64,000 nt of DNA from Phoronis australis (lineage: Eukaryota > Phoronida > Phoronidae): positions 62,001 to 126,000 of the forward strand of contig NMRA01000157.1 in the NCBI GenBank assembly GCA_002633005.1. The letters run 5' to 3'. The translations under genes were made by a program, and so were the position numbers. Under the pieces are notes generated by a model that saw only the letters and a list, made by a program, of their open reading frames with translations, searched no databases and was not told the origin of the DNA. Shown piece by piece: positions 45,714 to 57,344 of this stretch; position 1 is the stretch's first letter, and every line of letters begins with the position of its first letter.

Positions 45714-47341
45714 CTGCAAGGAAATTAAACGACAATAAATTATGGCTGGGCCTATTGTGACAGGGTACTTTGCTGCTCTGCTTCCCTGTAGCATGGCTGG
45801 CAGAGAAATAAATAGGCGACTTGGTTTTATAGCAAAATATCCAGCCAGATAAGAAACAGGCCTATCGCTCACTAAAATGTTTGTCTATCTATTTATAGCA
45901 AGATGTTTTCAATACCGGGAGTGAGTTTGAGGAGAAGTTTGGTGTAAAATTTTAAAACAAGACAAACTGTGCCAAACAACTTCAAGTCATTTATTTGATA
46001 GCACCAATCTCTATTTCCAGAGCTTACTTCGAACCATTCAATGCATTAGCTGTCACAGGGACTCGCTCAGAGCATTGAACAGAGAGTTGAGCATACAAAC
46101 ACATAGATTTAAGGTTATATAGGACCTTGAAATAACATTCAAACTTGGCTAACTTTAGAAATTAAATCACATTTCAGAAATGGCTGATCTTATTGAAAAA
46201 CTGAAACTTTCAGATACTGCTCTTGCAAGAGTGACTGCCAAAAAGAGGATTTTTATGAAAGATGTTTGTGAAAAACGAAAAAAATGAGAACCTAACTTGG
46301 AAAACTATAGCATTTTTGAAATTTTATCTTGCACATTTAAATATCAAATGAAATCAGGTCATTTTGCCTAGAATGTACAATTCTTTTTCATTAAATTTTG
46401 CAAAAATGACTAAATCAAGGATAATCAAAATTCAAATTCTACAGTCTCCGCTCTTCGAAAATACATAGGTTTCCTAAGTTTAAATCTATAGCTTTGTAAA
46501 TCCTTGGCTAAGCACATATTTATTGATAAGGTCCATAACCTAAAAGCGCAAGAACCAAACAAGGAGACGGCTCACATTTCTGACATTTCTACACGGACGT
46601 ATATGAAGGGCCCTCCAATTTCTGTCCATTGTTACGGTAGACATGTGCCCCTGGTAACGATCCAGAGGCCGTGCCCGAACAGTAAAGGTACGTATTCTCA
46701 TTTAAAAGACACAAGGATTACGGCTGTGGCACAGACTAAAAATATGCTTTGCATCTCAACCCCTAGATGGCAGGCCAACAAAGACAAACTACCTGACATG
46801 TCAAGACAATATATCGCACTGCGTGTAATGAATATAAACTGCGGTGAAATGTCACGAATTCCAGACAAAAAATAATTGACAAAAATATTTTTTCCGTTTT
46901 TAAAGGCTTGTAACACTTTGACTTGAAATATTGAACGGCCGCAACTTTTTAAAACTTTGCTTGATGGTAACTGTGAAACAAAACTTGAACGTGGAAAATT
47001 ATTTGTGCTGCGTATGCTTCATAAGAAAATGATCGAATAAAATCTCAATTGTTGGCCATATTGAATTCTAAATTGGTGAGATTTTGCTGTATGAGACTCC
47101 TGTCTAAACCCTGGTATAGATGCCTGGCCTGACACCTTGTAAATGGGTTATGAGGCAATATGGTCAACATCAAAGATACAAATCAAGACCTCAGAAGTCT
47201 GCATTTCTAGGTCTGCCTGTCTACATGAACAACATTCTAGAAAGTCACAAAAATGGACCTCAGAGATTTCCTTACGTTCTTCATCGCTCTCCCTCTGTCA
47301 ATGACTTCCTCTGTCAAATGAAGTGCATTTAGAAAATAGGA

Positions 47342-47746
47342 TCTATGGTCTAGAGCTGTAATCTTCTTACTCAAAACTGAACTCAAATTATTTTTGGCAT
47401 TTTCTATTCTTCTTTTGTGCAAACTCCATATATTAAATAGCTGCAGATTATTGCATGCTCGAATACATAATGGCTTATGTGTATAACTTTTTAATCCTAG
47501 TTTGCACTTGATGATCTCAGCTTTAAGGCTAAAAGTCTAAACTCAAAATTCTGAGTTTTCACTCGAAATCTCGAGGTCTCACAAATAAAGGGGTCGCTAA
47601 GTGCAAACTTGGACTAGAAACACATGCACGTATTAAATCACAGATTAATAGCCGCTTATTTAGAGTTCTCACAAAAGTAGAACAGAAATTGCCAAAAATA
47701 ATTTCAAGTTGTATTTAGAGTACAAAGATTAGCTCCCGGGCCCCTG
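47342..47746. mobile_element. MITE with long TIRs, family R3, copy 2
   Basis: Same layout as the 22.2-kb copy. Inner TIR parts are TAATCTTCTTACTC and GAGTACAAAGATTA, the right end is CCCGGGCCCCTGG, and both halves carry TTTTTGGCA/TGCCAAAAA. It ends about 65 bp before R2 copy 2. Confidence 0.8.
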
Positions 47747-47810
47747 GAATGTTCAAATCAAAACAGGGACCAGCTAACACATGAAGGTCTTTTACTTCAA
47801 TACAATCTAA

Positions 47811-48703
47811 AGGCCCTTTCACACTAACGTCGACGAGTCGAAGTTTTGGAGAGTTGCGGACACTATGAACAGTTAACTTCCTGGCTGCATTGAAGTTAAC
47901 AGCACCAGTTACTTTGCAGTAAACAGGTAGACTTAACAGCGGAGCGTTGACGCTGCGGTATGAACGGTCAAGTCCGGTCTCATCAAAGTTATCACCAGGA
48001 GTAACAGCTATCGTCAATAACGAAAGAGCAGCATCATTGCTACTGGGGTTTCTGTAGATAAGCCTACCCGATGATATGCCCATGGACGTTTATTCGGAAA
48101 ATTATGCCGAATAAAAGTCCATGGGAGTATATTTGGTGTTACAACTTTTGGTATCAAGTATCCAGATAGTGGGGCGTTTATTCGGAAAATTTTCTCTTAA
48201 AGCCCATTCCCCGCCAACGTTTTCTCACAAATTCAGTTTTATGGAGCATTTATCATTTATAAAAACGAACAAGATGTTGGCGAACTATGCATTTATTAAC
48301 ATAAAATTTAAAAACAGTTTCAAGTAAAAAAATGTCAAAGTCAGCAAAAATATGACTTTCCGTATACACGCCCCCTTTTTCCGAATAAACGCCCGGGCGT
48401 TTATTTGGTGTCTCTAAAACGCCTGAAAAATTTCATTCTCCGAATACCCACCCACGGGCTTATCTACGGAAAATCTCGGTAATAGTTACTTATATTTTGC
48501 TCTGATAATCACCAATCGGATTATAAATAAGTTTTGTGTCAATTAGCACGCGTAAATTTTCTCAAATAGTCACATAAAAAATCTTAACATGCACGCAATG
48601 CATCTGCAATACCCTACGGTTAGTTCAATGATGACAGTGTCACCTACCGTTTACTTCAATGTCAGTTAACAACCGAAGCTAAGTTAGCGTCAAGGGTCCT
48701 CTA
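47811..48703. mobile_element. MITE-like element R2, copy 2, with nested insertion
   Basis: Starts AAGGCCCTTTCACACTAACG and includes GGTATGAACGGTCAAG, CATCAAAGTTATCACCAGG and GTGTCACCTACCGTTTACTT. It is interrupted by a palindromic element at 48,053-48,472 and flanked by 27-bp direct repeats. A 122-codon minus ORF at 47,715-48,083 crosses it and is not called as a gene. Confidence 0.75.
48053..48472. mobile_element. Nested palindromic element R4 inside R2
   Basis: Inverted ends GTAGATAAGCC..CCCG and CGGGCTTATCTAC. It contains two internal palindromes built on CGTTTATTCGG: 48,080-48,125 and 48,381-48,408 (centre CCCGGG). R2 sequence resumes on the far side. Confidence 0.78.
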
Positions 48704-49772
48704 AAGGCCTTTTACTTCAATACAATCTAATTCTCTCACTGCTCATTGAGGTGCCTAGTGTAGCAGACAAAGCAAATGGATCAAACAGGTTAATCCTACA
48801 GGAGGTAGACTGCAGTAACTCTTCACCCATTTAGCACACAATATGGCCAACAAGTGGAATTTTATTTTGCCAAATTTCTCTACAAAAGGAAAGATTTAAG
48901 AAAATGTAAGTCTACCATTAGCTAGCTTCGTTCTGTGTAGTTGTCACAAAACAACATTTGATCATGTTTCAATCACTTGCAGCACGATAATCAGCCTTAG
49001 AAAAGTGGAAAATCGCAATTTTGGAAATTATTTTTGTGCAAAATAAGTGGTGAACCAGCCTAAGTCTCTGTTCGCATGTCACTCCTACACGACGCACTCT
49101 ATTTCTCACTAAAATAATGCAACCACCAGGAACAACAGTGAAATCAACCAGAAAACCGTGTAGTCAACAAATCAGGCGTAGTCAAGTCAAGCTCTCACAT
49201 TTTATGTGACCAGCCTTTAAGGTTTTGTAGGACCCTAGAAAAATGGCCAAATCTGACCAACTTCGCAACATTATATCAAATGAAAGACTGGTTTCAAGTG
49301 AAATATTCAGATATCATGTTTTGTGCACTGCTCTCCAAAAACCCTGCTAGGAATTCTTTTTGAAATATCTCGCTCCTTTATGAGAGGCTATAAAAATGGA
49401 CTCTTGTAACTTTCGTGAAAAAAATGAAGTTGCATAAACGATAACAAAACGATACTTTTAATAAACTTAAACAGCATTTGTGAGATTTCACCTTGAACAT
49501 TTACAGCAAATAAAATTTCATCACGTTATTGATACCGATGTTTTGCAATCAATATACCCAACCATTCTTTTTTGCTGAACTTACTAAAAAGACATGGTCA
49601 TGTTGCCCCCTTAAGAAATCAGTTCACAAAAATGCCTCAAGTATAACATCCCACACTTGGTAAACAACATTTTCATACCACCCTTTACCATTAACAAAAT
49701 ATCAACTCATAGCCTCCAATCATTCACTCGTTTTTATAAACAACATAGACCAATAGATACGTGCTTCATCAG

Positions 49773-49970
49773 CTCATAAAATTGATTGCTTGTCTTCATT
49801 TGAAATTATTTAATTTACCAGTTACCACGTTCTCTTCTTAGCTCATTTAATTACGACAAAATTATTATTTACTCATAAAATTGATTGTTTGCCTTCATTT
49901 GAAATTATTTAATTTACCTGTTACCATGTTCTCTTCTTAGGTCATTTAATTGTGACAAAATTATTATTTA
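49773..49970. repeat. 99-bp tandem duplication
   Basis: Two adjacent 99-bp copies, each starting CTCATAAAATTGATTG, with only a handful of differences. AT-rich and non-coding. Confidence 0.92.
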
Positions 49971-51239
49971 TTTTTTATTATTTTGTGTAATTAGTCAATT
50001 ATTGTATGGCGGCTAACTCACAGACATGTAACCCACCTTTGCATGTAACCATAGTGCTTGTGTTGTATGCATATGTATACACATAAACATGCGTATACAT
50101 ATCACTTATTTTAAATGTAAATTGTTTAACTTATCTAAAAATAAATTCTACTCACCCAAAAACTATTAGTGAAAGATTAGTAAAAAGTCAAAAATCAAAT
50201 TCTTAGGGCTTTCTAAATTCAGAAAACTATACATTTGCCGAGTTAAAATCTACAGTTTTATAGCCATTTGGCTAATTAGGCAGACTTTACTCACTGGTCC
50301 TACACAACCATATCAGTGATACTCTAGATAAATAGCACACGGCTGGAAAACTGCTAACACTTATTTAAGTGATCATCAAAACAAAAATTGCTTGACTGCT
50401 TCTGTATTCCAACATGACCAAGTGTTCTATAAATATATTTACAAAAGCATCCTGGATGTTATGCGTGACCTAATTTTCTGTGTACATACATCTCCTGTAT
50501 AGCATCTTCAACAGTTATTGCCAAGCACAGGATCAATACAGTTGTTTGCACAGATAATATCTGAGCAAATATGTGTAAGTGAACATACTATATAATCACC
50601 CTAGTAACAACACCTAAATAGACCCCTAGTTTGCATTCTTGACAGTTTCCTGAAAAAAATATCGTGAAATTCTAAAAACACGCCCTCCGGACCAAGCTGT
50701 TTCGCTTCTCCAAGAAAGAGGTATCTGGTGGTGAATCAACACATTGGGTGTATATCAAAAAACACTATGAGCAATTTGTATACATGAATGATATCGCCCT
50801 AAGCAGGCCTGGTATGTAAAAAGCACAACACATGACCCATTTGTTTCATGTCACAGGAGCAATGAAGCAATACGACATGACCCCTCATTTGGTTAGTAGC
50901 ACAGCGGAATATCAAGAAGGCAAGCAGGAGTTTAGCCTTGAGTTTCTCATCGCTGCTGAGAGTTTGTCATCGCTGCTATGTTGCAAAATTCCTTGCTACG
51001 TCAGGTGAAGGCAATGTTGACCTACATACATCTTTTTCCATCAATGTGTTTTGAAACCAATCAATTCACGGCTGATGGCAGTTTGCGTGGGAACAATCAT
51101 GAACTTCACCTGCCTAATGCAATAGCAAACACTACAAGCATCACTTTTAATGCTGCTTATCTTTAATGAGAAAAAAAGTGAACAAGAACAACGCAGAGTA
51201 TCGATATGTGCATGCTGCATGCGTCACACAGTAAGCGTA

Positions 51240-52230
51240 TAAGTGGTGCCATCTACAATGGGGAGTTTATCACTCACTGAGAAGTGCTGCAACTGTCAGA
51301 TCTGCCCAAAAATCAACACCCATCATGCTTTCCTCAATAGGAACGCACAGGACAAGCTTCATGAAGGTCCATCAAAGAACTTGGCAGATGCTGAGGCCAA
51401 CGCAAAGAAAACAAATTGCCACAAGGGAGCACCTCGGTATGCCGATCTGTCCAAAAATCAACATAAGTAATGCTCTTCTCAAAAGTAGCACGCATACACC
51501 AAATTTCATGATCAACTGCTGACTGAGGAACTTGTAGGTTATTTAGGGAACCAAACAAAAAACAGCACGTCAAAGTAGTCGGAACTCTCCGAAAATCAAA
51601 GACAGCTGTGCCATCCTCAATACAATCTAATATTAAGTTAAATTTCATAAAGATTCACCCACAGGATATTTACCGTACTAGTACTCAAAAACTAATGTCT
51701 CAGACATGCTCTTCTTAAAAGGAACTCATCTGCCAAGTTTCGCGATGCGTCTTCAATGGTTTGGCAGACAAGGAGGTGTATGCCAAAAAAGACAAGGAAA
51801 TAATATACACAGCTATTAGGGGGCACAGAATAGGTAGAATCCATTTGAAATTAGGGGGCACAGAATAGATACAATGCATTTGAAATTGGGCAGGTGCCAC
51901 CATCGCCTTCATGGACAGTTATTTACCAACTTTCAAGATCAATCAAGGAATTTTATAGACAATGAAGTTGATTGAAAGAAAACTTTAATTACCACGTGTT
52001 TTCTTCAGTAGGAGCACCAATGCCTAATTTCAAGAAAATCCACCACAAAACTTGGAAGACATTGAAATAGAGGCAAAAACCAACAGAATTGCCACTAGTG
52101 GGCGCCACATTAATCGAACTTGTCAACGCCAGTTGCGCTCTTCTCAATAAAACCGCATCTGCCAAATTTTTCAATGATCCTTCCAGTGGTTTGAAGGATA
52201 GAGGCAGATTAAAACAAACTGATGATAAAA
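51240..52230. repeat. Diverged tandem repeat array, CACTAGGGGGCG family (array B)
   Basis: About six units with the same modules as array A: TTTCCTCAATAGGAACGCA, CATGAAGGTCCATCAAAGAA, CTTGGCAGA and AATTGCCACTAGTGGGCGCC. Directly followed by the 44-bp minisatellite at 52.4 kb. Confidence 0.8.
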
Positions 52231-52431
52231 GTGGCACACTATGGCCATGAAGAATACCGTATCTGAATTTGTCAGAGGCTGGAAAGGTGTCAACTTCTTG
52301 GTAAGAAGCTATAAACACATCCAGGAAGCAAACTTTTGATCTAGACAAGGAATAACACATTCGATAAATCGATTCCAAACATCAAAGTGAACAGGATATT
52401 AGATTGGTGACCTTTATGTTTAGTTTTGGTT

Positions 52432-52829
52432 TATCTTAGTTGGGAGTATGATCAGATCACATTCAGTTTTTCCAGTATCTTAGTTGGGAGTTTGATCAGA
52501 TCACATTCACTTTTTCCAGCTTCTAAGTTGGGAGTTTGATCAGATCACATTCCGTTTTGCTAGTATCTTCGTTAGGACTTTGATCAAATCATATTCAGTT
52601 TTGTTAGATCCTTAATTGGGAGTTTGGATTAAGATCACAATGAGTTTTGCTAGTATCTAAGTTGGGAGTTTGATCAGATCCTGTTCAGTGTTACTAGTAT
52701 CTTAGTTGGGAGTTTGATCAGATCCCTATCAGTTTTTTTAGCATTATAGGTGGGAGTCTGATCAGATCCTGTTCAGTGTTACTAGTATCTTAGTTGGGAG
52801 TTTGATCAGATCATGTTCAGTTTTGCTAC
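52432..52829. repeat. 44-bp minisatellite, nine units
   Basis: Nine units of 44 bp (one of 46) with core TTGGGAGTTTGATCAGATC. Units 6 and 8 share the tail CCTGTTCAGTGTTACTAGT, hinting at a two-unit higher-order repeat. No relation in sequence to the 26.5-kb array despite equal period. Confidence 0.93.
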
Positions 52830-53806
52830 ATTGTTGTTAAGGTAATCAGCTCAAAACTTAAATCACGCGGGACACCATCTTGGAATACCAAGAGAACACG
52901 GGTGAGGAAAGCATCGCGTACACCGACAAGCACTCATGAGGTCACAGCTGTTCACGAAATGGGTGCTCAATCCGCTCGCGGACACACTCGCTATAGAACA
53001 GGCTCATGCTGATTTACTGGGGGTCCACTTACACTAACTTCGCAGCTGATTTGTTTGAATAATAATTCCTATCAACATCATTTGTCGTTTCTTCACCTAC
53101 CGCTAGGTCTCTGGTTTAAACACCGGATGGTGTAGTTGAATAATACTCTTGAACTAACAGTGAGGATTGGATTCGAGGTTACTAAAACAATTCTCGCGCA
53201 ATTCACAGTAAATAATGACGGGCTGCTCAGCTATTATCTCTCAGATTTATTTTCTCCTGTTCCTTTACATGTGGCTGTTGGTCTCTAACCATCGATTTTT
53301 CTTATTTTGTTAAGACATTTCTCTAACTGTTGTGAAAAACGCGACAACAGATAATGACAAATGTTGCGTTCCGAGTCGCGGCCTCTAGCAATTACTTCAG
53401 TCAAAGAGGAATTAACCTTTCCCACTGCAATGGAGTTGCGCAACTCCTCACTTTCATCTGTGCCTGTTTGAGAAGAGTTGCGATAGCTAATTAAGTCCGG
53501 GAGTTAAGCTTCTTCATAGAGCGAAACTCCCGCAAAACAAGAGTCAGTTGCGGTGTTGGAGGGAAAGTAACAATAGTCTCATTAATACTGCCCGTCTCTG
53601 GTCATTTACTAATGACACTGACTGACGTAGACACAGCAGTTGAATGACATTCCCAACTGAATGGCGCTAATGATGCTGACACATGGATGAGATAAAATTC
53701 TCCCTCATCACGCCTTTCTAGTCACAGGGGGAGCCACGAATTCAGAAAAGCACAATAAAGGAGCATCAGACACGAAAGCATTTTCAATACCGCGCTTAGA
53801 TGCGTG

Positions 53807-55395
53807 TAACTTTGAACTTATCTGACAAGCCTGCGTATTTAGACAAAGACCTGCAAAACTGAAGATTTTAACTCAATAAAAGCATATATTTTCTAAAAGT
53901 GGAAAGCCAGTAGAATTTGACTTTTTAATATATGACAGCCTTTCATCGGTTGGATTACAAGACCATGTCGTACTAGTAAATTTAAGCAAAGAAGATAGAT
54001 AGATTCATAGCAAAACCAATGACTAAATTTCATTTGAAATGTTCCAAGATGAAATCTCAAAAATGCTGTTGCAGTTTTCTAAACCATAATTTCATTTTTC
54101 ATTTTTTTATTTTATTTTCTCATAAAAATCATGAAAACCCTACCTATTTTCAATAGCCCTCGTGCAAGAGTGCAACATTTTAAAAACGGTTTCTAACAGC
54201 GTTTTGTAGAACAGTGCATGAAGTCTGGTCCAAGAGTTTTATACGGATTCGATCAGACATTTTTGAAATATGATGTTTTAAAGTTAGTTTTCTACGGCGG
54301 TCCTTCATAACCTTAAGACTGCGACATGTTAGCAGCAGAAGTGGATCACTAACACTGACACTGCAAAAATGTGCCGTCATCAGGCATGCAACTGATTCCA
54401 AAACATCTTTTTGCTCAACTGATTAATTTAAAGATGCATAATCTCATTAAATTGTGAATATGCAAATGAAGTACTAATTCAGAAACAACCCCGGGGTCCT
54501 CCAGTGTGCCGGAAACCATCCCAGAACCACTTACCATTACAATCTCACAAAAGTCTCCTTTTGCAAGACTATTTTTATGTAAATGAGTATGGTAACATTT
54601 TATCGGTATCCTAATGAAACAAGGCACAGTGTTTATTATTTATTCATTTCACTATCAAACCGTCAAACAACAATTGCGTAATATTTGGAAATACTGGGGT
54701 TTTAATGTTCAAGCTTGTTTTTCAGTGCATCAGTTGCAGTGTTTTCTTTAAAACCACAATTTATTTACAAATTGTTTCTCTTCCATAATATACTTGCACA
54801 CAGTTCTTCAGGAAGTCACTAGGTGGCGCTAGCTACAAAATTAAATATACACGGTTTCAATGAGACATAGCATCTTTAACATCAATTGACGATAAAATTA
54901 TGAAACACTATAATACAAAACAACACAGAAACAGAGACAGACAGACAAATAGCAGGATGACAAAAATGACTAAGGTATAAGTAAAACCAAACTAGTTTAT
55001 CTACGGTAATTCATCAATTATTTAGAACGCAATATGGCCGACAAGTGAAATTCTACTTAGTCAAATTTCTCCACAAAAAAGCGGTTGATGAAACTTTAGT
55101 ATGGTTTGTACTGTTCAGATGTCGTAAAACAACCTTCGGTAAATATTTCATTATTGGTTTTAAAGTAATCCAGTGTTCTCTACAACAGGGAATTAATGCC
55201 TGATTGGAGTAACAGTTACAGAATTCATGTTCACGTTTGAAACTCCATGTTCACACTGTGGTAGTAGTGTCTTAAGTCTTGGAATAGCTGCACTGAACAG
55301 GTGCCAAAAGTTCAAAATGTCCCATCTTTGCTAAAAATTGACTAATCAATCATCCCCCAATACTTCAAACTCGTTGCATGGGTTTTCAAATTCGA
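53807..55395. repeat. 1.59-kb duplicated block, left copy
   Basis: Near-identical to 55,760-57,344, with roughly twenty substitutions and a few 1-4 bp indels by eye. Its right edge coincides exactly with the N gap, at ttcaaattcga. No gene is recognised inside. It includes a CTCF-like core at 54,817-54,830. Confidence 0.95.
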
Positions 55396-55759
55396 NNNNN
55401 NNNNNNNNNNNNNNNNNNNNNNNNNNNNNNNNNNNNNNNNNNNNNNNNNNNNNNNNNNNNNNNNNNNNNNNNNNNNNNNNNNNNNNNNNNNNNNNNNNNN
55501 NNNNNNNNNNNNNNNNNNNNNNNNNNNNNNNNNNNNNNNNNNNNNNNNNNNNNNNNNNNNNNNNNNNNNNNNNNNNNNNNNNNNNNNNNNNNNNNNNNNN
55601 NNNNNNNNNNNNNNNNNNNNNNNNNNNNNNNNNNNNNNNNNNNNNNNNNNNNNNNNNNNNNNNNNNNNNNNNNNNNNNNNNNNNNNNNNNNNNNNNNNNN
55701 NNNNNNNNNNNNNNNNNNNNNNNNNNNNNNNNNNNNNNNNNNNNNNNNNNNNNNNNNNN
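55396..55759. other. Assembly gap of 364 Ns
   Basis: A run of N flanked on both sides by two near-identical 1.59-kb sequences. Any ORF crossing it is meaningless. Confidence 0.99.
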
Positions 55760-57344
55760 TAACTTTGATATTATCTGACAAGCCTGCGTATTTAGACAAA
55801 GACCTGCAAAACTGAAGATTTTAACTCAATAAAAGCATATATTTTCTAAAAGTGGAAAGCCAGTAGAATTTGACTTTTTAATATATGACAGCCTTTCATC
55901 AGTTGGATTACAAGACCATGTTGTACTAGTAAATTTAAGCAAAGAAGATAGATAGATTCATAGCAAAACCAATGGCTAAATTTCATTTGAAATGTTCCAA
56001 GATGAAATCTCAAAAACGCTGTGGCAGTTTTCTAAACCATAATTTTTCATTTTTTCATTTTATTTTTTCATAAAAATCATGAAAACCCTATCTATTTTCA
56101 ATAGCCCTCGTGCAAGAGTGCAACATTTTAAAAACGGTTTCTAACAGCGTTTTATAGAACAGTGCATGAAGTCTGGTCCAAGAGTTTTATACGGATTCGA
56201 TCAGACATTTTTGAAATATGATGTTTTAAAGTTAGTTTTCTACGGCGGTCCTTCATAACCTTAAGACTGCGATGTGTTAGCAGCAGAGGTAGATCACTAA
56301 CACTGACAGTGCAAAAATGTGCCGTCATCAGGCATGCAACTGATTCCAAAACATCTTTTTGCTCAACTGATTAATTTAAAGATGCATAATCTCATTAAAT
56401 TGTGAATATGCAAATGAAGTACTAATTCAGAAGCAACCCCGGGGTCCTCCAGTGTGCCGGAAACCATCCCAGAACCACTTACCATTACAATCTCACAAAA
56501 GTCTCCTTTTGCAAGACTATTTTTATGTAAATGAGTATGGTAACATTTTATCGGTATCCTAATGAAACAAGGCACAGTTTTTATTATTTATTCATTTCAC
56601 TATCAAACCGTCAAACAACAATTGCGTAATATTTGGAAATACTGGGGTTTTAATGTTCAAGCTTGTTTTTCAGTGCATCAGTTGCAGTGTTTTCTTTAAA
56701 ACCACAATTTATTTACAAATTGTTTCTCTTCCATAATATACTTGCACACAGTTCTCCAGGAAGTCACTAGGTGGCGCTAGCTACAAAATTAAATATACAC
56801 AGTTTCAATGAGACATAGCATCTTTAACATCAACTGACGATAAAATTATGAAACACTATAATACAAAACAACACAGAAACAGAGACAGACAGACAAATAG
56901 CAGGATGACAAAAATGACTACGGTATAAGTAAAACCAAACTAGTTTATCTACGGTAATTCATCAATTATTTAGAACGCAATATGGCCGACAAGTGAAATT
57001 CTACTTAGTCAAATTTCTCCACAAAAAAAGCGGTTGATGAAACTTTAGTATGGTTTGTACTGTTCAGATGTCGTAAAACAACCTTCGGTAAATATTTCAT
57101 TATTGGTTTTAAAGTAATCCAGTGTTCTCTACAACAGGGAATTAATGCCTGATGGGAGTAACAGTTACAGAATTCATGTTCACGTTTGAAACCCCATGTT
57201 CACACTGTGGTAGTAGTGTCTTAAGTCTTGGAATAGCTGCACTGAACAGGTGCCAAAAGTTCAAAATGTCCCATCTTTGCTAAAAATTGACTAATCAATC
57301 ATCCCCCAATACTTCAAACTCGTTGCATGGGTTTTCAAATTCGA
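55760..57344. repeat. 1.585-kb duplicated block, right copy
   Basis: Second copy; its left edge starts at the first base after the N gap and it runs on into unique sequence after 57,344. The arrangement is that of two overlapping contig ends placed side by side. Confidence 0.95.

Noticed and set aside
46504-46875. 123-codon + strand ORF
   Set aside because: No recognised motif, biased composition, no neighbouring exon with compatible phase.
55338-55815. Three ORFs of 137-146 codons
   Set aside because: They consist of N-derived X residues across the assembly gap.
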